A DNA stretch of 10,684 nt from Deltaproteobacteria bacterium. Lineage in GTDB: Bacteria > Desulfobacterota > GWC2-55-46. Location: contig JACRCJ010000039.1 of assembly GCA_016219075.1 (NCBI GenBank), positions 1 to 10,684 of the forward strand. The letters are read 5' to 3'. Below, one piece after another: positions 5,133 to 10,684 of the stretch. The translations under genes and the position numbers were made by a program. Position 1 is the stretch's first letter. Each line of letters begins with the position of its first letter. Below the pieces are notes generated by a model. The model saw nothing but the letters and a program-made list of their open reading frames with translations, was not told the origin of the DNA and did not search any database.

Positions 5133-5756
5133 ATGCCCGACAGTAAAAAACCCGTCAAGAGGATGCCCGGAGAGGACAGGAAGGCCCAGATAGTGAAGGT
5201 CGCCACCCTGCTCTTCGCCAAGAACGGCTTCAAGGGCACGACCACCCGCGAGATCGCCAGGAAGGCCGGGATCAGCGAGGCCGTCATCTTCAAGCACTTC
5301 TCCAGAAAAGAAGACCTCTACAAAGCCATCATAGACTCCCGGTGCTCCGAAGGCACTGGGCAGTCGCGCCTTATAAACCACCTTAAAGGCAAGAAAGGGA
5401 AGGAGGTCTTCAAAGACCTCGCCGCGTTCCTTTTGAGCGAGCACCAGAGGGACTCGTCTTTCCTGAGGCTTCTGACCTACAGCGCGCTTGAAAAGCACGA
5501 CCTCTCCGAGATATTCATAAAGACCAAGGGCCTTGAGCTTATCGAGTTCATCGAGGCGCACATAAAGTCGTTGATCGACGAAGGGGTTCTCAAAAAGACC
5601 GACCCCGCTGTCGCGGCGCGCGCCTTCATGGGAATGGTGTTACACTATAGTATCTCCCAGGAACTCTACGGGCTCAAGAAGTACTTCGAGAGGCCCAACG
5701 AGACCGTCATCGACATATTCGTAAATATATTCTTTGAAGGCATGAAGAGGAGGTAG
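5133..5756 (+). CDS. TetR-family transcriptional repressor of the efflux operon
   Basis: A 207-aa regulator with the usual TetR length and layout. The N-terminal DNA-binding domain spans about 14-65: helix RKAQIVKVATLLFAKNGFKGTT, then the helix-turn-helix TTREIARKAGISEAVIFKHF and the KEDLYKAI continuation. A variable helical C-terminal part for ligand binding and dimerisation follows (about 70-207). I chose ATG 5133 because an AGG lies eight bases upstream; the in-frame GTG at 5118 has no ribosome site, though neither start is strongly marked. The gene is first in an operon with an outer-membrane channel, an adaptor and an RND pump, so it most likely represses them until a pump substrate binds. 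The next gene begins two bases after its stop codon, and an AGGAGG within its last codons can serve that gene. The ligand is unknown. Confidence 0.9.
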   Translation: MPDSKKPVKRMPGEDRKAQIVKVATLLFAKNGFKGTTTREIARKAGISEAVIFKHFSRKEDLYKAIIDSRCSEGTGQSRLINHLKGKKGKEVFKDLAAFLLSEHQRDSSFLRLLTYSALEKHDLSEIFIKTKGLELIEFIEAHIKSLIDEGVLKKTDPAVAARAFMGMVLHYSISQELYGLKKYFERPNETVIDIFVNIFFEGMKRR

Positions 5757-5758
5757 GC

Positions 5759-7135
5759 ATGAGGATATTTCATCCGGCCGCTTTTCGACAAAAGACACCC
5801 CGGCGTAACGGCGGGCCGCTCTTTTATCTCCTGACCGTACTTTTTGCCGCCGCCGCCTTTTTTTACCCGGCCTGTTCCTCAGCCGCGGAACCCCTGACCC
5901 TTGATGAGGTCTGCCGGATGGCGATAGCCAACCACGAGGCCGTAAGGATAGCCGTTGAGGGGGTCTCGCAGGCCGAGAGTAACCTCGGCAAGGCGACTTC
6001 GAGGCTTCTGCCGAACCTGACGGCCGAGGGTTCCTTCACCAGGTACAGCGAGAACAAGAGGTCTTCAACGGGTTTTGTCATCCAGCCCGACGACTCAACG
6101 GGCGTCAATTTGAAGCTGACCCAGCCCCTGTACTCCGGAGGCAAGGAGTGGAGCTTCAGGAGACAGGCGCAGATGCTCATAGAGAAGTCCAGGGACGGCC
6201 TTGAGCTCTCGAAAGAGTCCGTGGTAAGGCTCGCAGCGAGGGCGTACTTCGGGGTCCTGAAAGCGGCTAAAGAGGTCGAGATCAAGACTGCGGCCCTCAA
6301 GCGCGCCGTGGAGAGAAGGAAGGTCGCCGCCGCCCGTTTCAAGGTCGGTGAGGTGACCCGGTCCGCGGTCCTGAGGGCCGAGGCCGAGGTCGCGGGGGCC
6401 GAGGCGGAGCTGACGAGGGCCGGAGCTGACCTCACCGACGCCAGGAGCCTCCTTAAAAGGGTCACAGGGACCGGGGAGACTGATATTGCGGTTGCCGAGC
6501 CTGAGGCCCTCCCGCCTGTGGAAGGGGAGATAGAGGCCCTTGTGACAAAAGCGTTCGAAGCCAGACTCGACTACAAACAGAGCCTCCTTGACCAGAAGGT
6601 CGCCTCAGAGGGTATATCTTACGCGAAGGGGAACTTCCTGCCGTCCTTGAGGCTTGAGGGGCTTGCCTCTTACAGGGAGCAGAACCCGGAGACCTCGTTC
6701 CTGCTGAAAGAGAGCGTCTCGGCCTCTGTCGTACTGACATACCCGATATTCGAGGGCTTCCTGAGGAGGTCCGAGCTCTCAGAGGCGCGGAGCAGGTTCA
6801 GGGAGGCAGAGCTAAGAAGGCTCGGCCTTAAAAGGGACATAGAGGTCGAGGTGAGGGACGCCTACAACAATGTAGTGTCCGTAAAGGCCGTCATCGATTC
6901 TTACAGAAAACAGCTTGAGTTCGCCGAAGAGGACTACAAGATGGTCTTCGAGCAGTTCAAGTACGGGCTTGCCACTACAGTCGATGTCATAGACGCCGAT
7001 ACGGTGCTTATTTCGGCCCAGAGGTCTCTTATGAACTCCACTTACGACCTTGAGCTCTCAAAGGTGGAGCTCAGGTACAGCCTCGGAGTCCTTTTGGACG
7101 ACCTAAGACTTAACAATACCGCAGCCAACCCCTGA
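5759..7135 (+). CDS. TolC-like outer-membrane efflux channel protein
   Basis: A 458-aa outer-membrane factor, the exit channel of a tripartite pump. It has a long signal peptide of about 43 residues with a basic, Arg-rich start, a hydrophobic core LFYLLTVLFAAAAFFY and likely cleavage around SSAAEP. Two similar halves follow, as in the outer-membrane efflux protein family: LTLDEVCRMAIANHEAVR opens the first and ALVTKAFEARLDYKQSLLDQKVASEG the second. Long Ala/Glu/Arg-rich helices, for example 195-235, would build the periplasmic tunnel, and LTQPLYSGGKEW and LTYPIFEGFLRRSEL mark the strand-to-helix transitions. The AGGAGG ribosome site lies in the end of tetR, so translation is probably coupled. 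A lipid anchor at Cys39 is possible, but the preceding residues are a poor lipobox. The adaptor gene follows after 44 bases. Confidence 0.9.
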   Translation: MRIFHPAAFRQKTPRRNGGPLFYLLTVLFAAAAFFYPACSSAAEPLTLDEVCRMAIANHEAVRIAVEGVSQAESNLGKATSRLLPNLTAEGSFTRYSENKRSSTGFVIQPDDSTGVNLKLTQPLYSGGKEWSFRRQAQMLIEKSRDGLELSKESVVRLAARAYFGVLKAAKEVEIKTAALKRAVERRKVAAARFKVGEVTRSAVLRAEAEVAGAEAELTRAGADLTDARSLLKRVTGTGETDIAVAEPEALPPVEGEIEALVTKAFEARLDYKQSLLDQKVASEGISYAKGNFLPSLRLEGLASYREQNPETSFLLKESVSASVVLTYPIFEGFLRRSELSEARSRFREAELRRLGLKRDIEVEVRDAYNNVVSVKAVIDSYRKQLEFAEEDYKMVFEQFKYGLATTVDVIDADTVLISAQRSLMNSTYDLELSKVELRYSLGVLLDDLRLNNTAANP

Positions 7136-7179
7136 AACCGGGGCGCGCTGTCCATACATGGTATCTCAGGAGCTTGCAT

Positions 7180-8331
7180 ATGAAGAACAGGGTCTTTTTA
7201 TTGGCGCCGGCAGCGGCGGCACTGGTCTTAACCTTCGCCGGGTGTTCGAAAGAGGCGCCTAAAAAACCTGAAGGCCAGGCAATCGGCCAGGGCGCGCAGG
7301 TCCTGAAGGTCAAGACGGCGAAGGTGGAAGGCAGGGCCGTTGCCAGAAGCGTCGAGGCCACCGGTACCCTGGCGCCGTGGGACGAGGTCATCGTCAGCAA
7401 CGACACCCCCGGTACCGTTGAAAAGATAGCGGCCGACCTCGGCGACAGCGTGAAGTCCGGCGCAACGCTTGCGGTCCTCGACCAGAGGGAGGCAAGACTC
7501 AATTACGAGGACGCCGAAGCGGCTCTCCAGACAAGCCTTAAGTCGCTGGACAGGCAGAGGGCGCGCTCCAGTGACGCGAAGACGACCCTTGCGAGGTACG
7601 ACGAGCTCTTCAAGGAAGGCATGGTCTCCGTGAGCCAGCACGACAGCGCGATTACAGCCCATGACGTGGCCGAAGCAGAGCTCCGTGAAGCCGAGGCGAA
7701 GGTCAGGCAGTCGGAGGCAAGGCTCGACCTCGCCAAAAAACGCCTCTCCGATACCGTCATAAAGTCTCCCATCTCCGGGGAGGTGAAAAAAAGGTTCGTA
7801 TCCGTCGGCGAAAACATCAAGGACAAGGTCCAGATGTTCTCGATAGTCTCCACCGGCACTCTCAAGTTCCAGGGCACCGTTGCCGAGACCTCGGTGCCCA
7901 AGCTCAAAAACGGCCAGACCGTCGAGGTCGCCGTCGACGCTTACAGGGACAAGACCTTCAAGGGCAGGCTCACCCGCATAAGCCCGGCGGTCGATGTCAG
8001 GACAAGGACCCTTGAGGTCGAGGCCTCGGTCCCCAACCCGTCGGGACTCCTTAAACCCGGCTTCTTCGCCAAAGGTCTGGTACTCACGAGCGTGGAGAAG
8101 GGAGTGCCCTTCGTCCCCTCCGAGGCCGTCTACGTATTCGTCGGCATAACCAAGGTCTTTGTCATCGAGGACGGGGTGGCAAGGGAGAAGCTCGTAAATA
8201 CCGGTTTACGCGAAGGCGCAACCGTAGAGGTCGTAGACGGCATCAAGCCGGGCCAGACCGTGGCCACCACCAACCTCTCGGCCCTTTACGACGGAGTGTT
8301 GGTAGGCGTCGAGGGTGCGGCGACGAAGTGA
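7180..8331 (+). CDS. RND efflux periplasmic adaptor (membrane fusion) lipoprotein
   Basis: A 383-aa adaptor linking the inner-membrane pump to the outer-membrane channel. Its signal peptide ends in a lipobox-like FAGC with Cys22, so it is probably lipid-anchored. Domains in order: first half of the biotinyl-lipoyl-like domain (about 45-105, ATGTLAPWDEVIVSNDTPGTV and GDSVKSGATLAVLD), an alpha-helical hairpin (about 105-185, rich in Ala, Glu and Arg), second half of the lipoyl-like domain (VIKSPISGEVKKRFVSVGENI), a beta-barrel (about 215-290) and a membrane-proximal domain ending TTNLSALYDGVLVGVE. Length and order match AcrA/MexA-type proteins. ATG 7180 is preferred over the in-frame TTG 7174 because AGGAG (7168-7172) is seven bases from the ATG but only one from the TTG. 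A 10-base-pair hairpin starts two bases after the stop codon. Confidence 0.92.
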   Translation: MKNRVFLLAPAAAALVLTFAGCSKEAPKKPEGQAIGQGAQVLKVKTAKVEGRAVARSVEATGTLAPWDEVIVSNDTPGTVEKIAADLGDSVKSGATLAVLDQREARLNYEDAEAALQTSLKSLDRQRARSSDAKTTLARYDELFKEGMVSVSQHDSAITAHDVAEAELREAEAKVRQSEARLDLAKKRLSDTVIKSPISGEVKKRFVSVGENIKDKVQMFSIVSTGTLKFQGTVAETSVPKLKNGQTVEVAVDAYRDKTFKGRLTRISPAVDVRTRTLEVEASVPNPSGLLKPGFFAKGLVLTSVEKGVPFVPSEAVYVFVGITKVFVIEDGVAREKLVNTGLREGATVEVVDGIKPGQTVATTNLSALYDGVLVGVEGAATK

Positions 8332-8332
8332 T

Positions 8333-8359
8333 CCTGACGGGCTTTACGGGCCTGTCAGG
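8333..8359 (+). other. Hairpin immediately after the adaptor stop codon
   Basis: CCTGACGGGC (8333-8342) pairs with GCCTGTCAGG (8350-8359): ten pairs including one G-T, with a seven-base loop. No T-run follows, so it is not a standard terminator. It may protect the upstream message from 3' decay. Confidence 0.5.
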
Positions 8360-8374
8360 GCGTAGATCAGGGAA

Positions 8375-8431
8375 ATGAGCCACCGCAGGGCGGGGGCTTA
8401 AAAACCCAGTGGTTTTCAGAACGCTAAAAAT
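8375..8431 (-). repeat. Dispersed hairpin repeat, copy E
   Basis: A more diverged inverted copy. On the minus strand it begins ATTTTTAGCGTTCTG, has the hairpin AAAACC/GGTTTT and ends GGTGGCTCAT where other copies have GGAGGGTTCAT. It carries a few extra bases in its right half. Confidence 0.55.
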
Positions 8432-8440
8432 CATGCAATT

Positions 8441-8527
8441 CCCTGTAGCTTGCTGCAGGGTTTCCTTATAAAAACCCTCCCCCTCGATGGGGGAGGGAAG
8501 GGTGGGGGTGAAAACAGGTTTTCACCC
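8441..8527 (+). repeat. Three successive palindromes between adaptor and pump genes
   Basis: Three hairpins follow one another. CCCTGTAGC/GCTGCAGGG (8441-8460) has a two-base loop and is followed by TTTCCTT. CCCTCCCCC/GGGGGAGGG (8475-8497) has a five-base loop. GGGTGAAAAC/GTTTTCACCC (8506-8527) has a two-base loop. The first belongs to the same kind of palindrome as the ends at 3680 and 3880; the second resembles the one at about 3573-3593. The first could act as a partial terminator. Confidence 0.6.
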
Positions 8528-8532
8528 TCCCC

Positions 8533-8595
8533 GCTTCCCGTTGCATCTGCTTCGCGCAACGGGAGCCCAGCCCTCGCCATCAAGGGAGGGGAGGC
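8533..8595 (+). repeat. Palindromic intergenic repeat, GCTTCCCGTTGC family, copy 2
   Basis: Nearly the same as 3482-3543, in the same orientation, with the CCCGTTGC/GCAACGGG hairpin kept and the loop bases changed. A degenerate third hairpin, CCCGTTGC/GCGGCGGG, follows near 8609-8626. This closes a stretch of about 290 bases of nearly continuous hairpins between the adaptor and the pump. Confidence 0.7.
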
Positions 8596-8668
8596 TTAAG
8601 GAGATATCCCGTTGCTTGCGGCGGGGTGGTTCATTATGAAACCCTAAAACCTCATAACAGACAAGACC

Positions 8669-10684
8669 ATGTCACTATACGAGATCTGCATAAAACGCCC
8701 GGTCTTCGCGACCATGATAATAATGAGCCTTGTGGTAATGGGGCTCGCCTCGTACAGGGAGCTCGGGCTCGATATCTTCCCCAAGGTCGACCTGCCTACC
8801 GTCACCGTCACCACGCAGCTCGAAGGCGCAAGCCCCGAAGAGATAGAGAGCCAGATAACCAAGAGGATAGAAGAGGTCGTAAACACCATAAACGGCATCG
8901 ATGAGCTCCGCTCCACCACCATCGAGGGCCAGTCCCAGGTCTTCGCGACTTTCCTCCTCGAGAAGAACATAGACGTTGCCGCCAACGAGGTCAGGGAGAA
9001 GGTCTCCACGATACTCTCCCAGCTCCCTGCCGGGACCGACTCGCCAGTTATCGAGAAGTTCGACCCGGACGCCTCGCCTATCCTCTCGATAGTCGTCTCC
9101 GGGAAACGCTCCCCGAGGGAGATAACCGAGATCTCGGACAAGAAGCTCAAAAGGCAGCTCGAGGTCATAAAAGACATAGGCGCCATAACCCTTGTCGGAG
9201 ACAGGAAGAGGGAGATCAAGGTATTCATAGACCCCGACAGGCTCTCGGCCTACAACCTCTCCATCGTTACAGTGAAGGACGCGCTTAAGAGGCAGAACGT
9301 CGAGGTCCCCGGCGGCAGGATAACCTGGGGGAGCCGCGAAGAGGGCCTGAGGACGATGGGCAGGCTCGAGAAGGTCTCGGACTTTAACGGCCTCATCGTG
9401 GCCGACTACAAGGGCTCTCCTGTGCGCCTCAAGGACATCGCCAGGGTCGAGGACGGGGAGGAAGAGCCCCGCACGCTCTCCCGGCTTGACGGCAACAACG
9501 CGGTGTCTCTCCTTGTCAGGAAGCAGTCCGGCACCAATACCGTCCGGGTCGTGGACAGTGTCAAGGAAAAGCTCGATGAGATAAAGGCCACGTTACCGCC
9601 GGACATCAGGATAGAGATAGTAAAGGACCAGTCGAAGTTCATAAAGAAGTCCGTCTCGCAGGTCGAGGAGCACCTCATACTCGGCTCGATACTGGCGAGT
9701 TTGATAATACTCCTTTTTATCAGGAACCTGAGGACCGCCTTCATAGCGGCCCTCGCTATACCGGCTTCCATCATCGCCACATTCACGCTCCTGCGGTTCA
9801 TGGGATTTACGCTGAACAACATGACGCTTCTGGCGCTCTCCGTCTGCACCGGTATCGTAGTGGACGACGCCATAATCGTCCTTGAGAACATCTACAGGCA
9901 CATGGAGGAAGAGGGCAGGGGCCCGATCGAGGCGGCGATACACGGCACCAGGGAGATAGCGCTTGCCGTCATGGCCACCACACTTTCCCTTGTCGTCATA
10001 TTCCTTCCCGTGGCCTTCATGTCCGGCCTCGTCGGAAGGTTCTGGAAGAGCTTCGGCCTTACGGCCGCTTTCGCCATAATGATATCCCTTCTCGTATCGT
10101 TCACGCTGACCCCGATGCTCTCGTCAAGGCTACTTAAGCACAAGGGAGGCGCCAAAGAGCAGAGGTCCTCGTGGGCATACTCGAAGATGGAGGGCGCGTA
10201 CCTCGGGCTTCTCGGCTGGTGCCTCCGCCACCGCCTCATCGTAACGATAGCCGCGGTGGCGATACTTTTCTCTATCGTGCCGCTCGGCAGGGTCGTCAAG
10301 TCCGAGTTCATCGTCGATGACGACATGAGCGAGTTCGAGGTGACGGTGGAAACCCCTCCGGGGTCTTCGCTTGAGAAGAGCGAGGAGGTCCTGAAACAGA
10401 TAGAGGCCGACCTTAGAAGCATCCCCGAGGTCGAGCGCCTCTTTACGACGATCGGCGTAAGGGGCCAGTACCTCTCGAATGTCACCGACGCCTCGATATA
10501 TGTGGGGCTCAAGCAGATGAACGAGCGCGATAGGTCCCAGGACGAGATAATGCAGGACGCCCGCGTGATCATGAGGAAGTACCCGGAATTAAGGACCGGG
10601 GTGCAGATAATAAACCTCATCTCCGGCGGCGGCTTCAGGGCGACCCCGTTCAACATGGTCGTAAGGGGCCCGGAGCTTTCCAGG
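8669..10684 (+). CDS. RND efflux pump inner-membrane permease (HAE1 type), 3' end beyond the window
   Basis: The reading frame is open from ATG 8669 to the window end, giving 672 residues of a family usually about 1,030 long. It starts SLYEICIKRPVFATMIIMSLVVMGLASY, the usual first helix of RND pumps, followed by the FPKVDLPTVTVTTQLEGASPEEIE block of the porter domain. Helices 2-4 span about 335-409, and helix 4 carries GIVVDDAIIVLENI with Asp399-Asp400, matching the proton-relay pair of AcrB. The EIALAVMATTLSLVVIFLPVAFMSG block follows, and the second porter half begins near residue 540. The relay Lys of helix 10 would lie outside the window. It probably drives drug, solvent or metabolite export with the adaptor and channel encoded upstream. 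There is no clear ribosome site before the ATG and no other in-frame start, so translation may be weak. Confidence 0.93.
   Translation, partial: MSLYEICIKRPVFATMIIMSLVVMGLASYRELGLDIFPKVDLPTVTVTTQLEGASPEEIESQITKRIEEVVNTINGIDELRSTTIEGQSQVFATFLLEKNIDVAANEVREKVSTILSQLPAGTDSPVIEKFDPDASPILSIVVSGKRSPREITEISDKKLKRQLEVIKDIGAITLVGDRKREIKVFIDPDRLSAYNLSIVTVKDALKRQNVEVPGGRITWGSREEGLRTMGRLEKVSDFNGLIVADYKGSPVRLKDIARVEDGEEEPRTLSRLDGNNAVSLLVRKQSGTNTVRVVDSVKEKLDEIKATLPPDIRIEIVKDQSKFIKKSVSQVEEHLILGSILASLIILLFIRNLRTAFIAALAIPASIIATFTLLRFMGFTLNNMTLLALSVCTGIVVDDAIIVLENIYRHMEEEGRGPIEAAIHGTREIALAVMATTLSLVVIFLPVAFMSGLVGRFWKSFGLTAAFAIMISLLVSFTLTPMLSSRLLKHKGGAKEQRSSWAYSKMEGAYLGLLGWCLRHRLIVTIAAVAILFSIVPLGRVVKSEFIVDDDMSEFEVTVETPPGSSLEKSEEVLKQIEADLRSIPEVERLFTTIGVRGQYLSNVTDASIYVGLKQMNERDRSQDEIMQDARVIMRKYPELRTGVQIINLISGGGFRATPFNMVVRGPELSR

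Noticed and set aside
8375..8595. CRISPR array in the repeat-rich gap
   Set aside because: The repeats are different palindromes in succession, not one direct repeat with regular spacers, and there are no cas genes.
8626..8904. Plus-strand 92-codon frame starting near the pump gene
   Set aside because: It overlaps the clear pump start in another frame and translates to a His/Arg-rich sequence without family likeness.
9892..10656. Minus-strand open frame of 254 codons
   Set aside because: It is antisense to the RND pump, whose frame is continuous with family motifs. The opposite frame is Ser/Arg-rich and low in information, as expected of a shadow.

Overview
The window looks like chromosomal DNA of a Gram-negative bacterium. 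It encodes an outer-membrane TolC-type channel, a lipidated periplasmic adaptor, exported c-type cytochromes and an RND pump. Coding DNA is GC-rich, with heavy use of AGG (Arg) and ATA (Ile), and the gaps between genes are packed with short palindromic repeats. That style would fit a deltaproteobacterial (Desulfobacterota) or Nitrospirota-type genome, but this is an inference from style; no marker gene fixes the taxon. I see no tRNA, rRNA, CRISPR, transposase or prophage genes.

Layout. (1) 27-728, minus: ATPase of a zinc/manganese-type ABC importer. (2) 729-1185: divergent gap with a likely promoter for the next operon, an AT-rich near-palindrome and a dispersed repeat. (3) 1186-3466, plus: a three-gene cytochrome operon. 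It holds a cytochrome b561-type membrane protein fused to a diheme cytochrome c (DHC) domain, an SHP/DUF1924-type monoheme cytochrome, and a separate periplasmic DHC. (4) 3467-3918: repeats, a very strong rho-independent terminator and a possible miniature inverted-repeat element. (5) 3919-4656, minus: metallo-beta-lactamase-fold hydrolase with a TTG start. (6) 4657-5132: divergent regulatory region. (7) 5133 to the window end, plus: tetR, tolC-like, RND adaptor, a gap full of hairpins, and an RND pump cut off by the window end.

How the genes work together. In the cytochrome operon the b-type membrane subunit probably takes electrons from the quinol pool or another membrane donor and passes them through its fused DHC domain and the free DHC to SHP. 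SHP proteins bind oxygen and related small ligands at a heme whose sixth ligand is an asparagine. The natural substrate of SHP is unsettled, so this is a membrane-to-periplasm electron chain with an unknown final reaction. The fused DHC domain has an unusual CX3CH heme motif.

The second operon encodes a complete tripartite efflux system (outer-membrane channel, adaptor, inner-membrane pump) behind its TetR repressor. A palindromic operator lies on the likely tetR promoter, which suggests autorepression relieved by a ligand. Between adaptor and pump lie about 340 bases of successive hairpins, which may set the ratio of the two proteins.

The most notable non-coding feature is a family of about 50-base repeats, with five copies in this window, all at gene boundaries. 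They share a TTTTTAACGTTCTG end and a GGTTCAT end, with a small hairpin between them whose pairing survives base changes.
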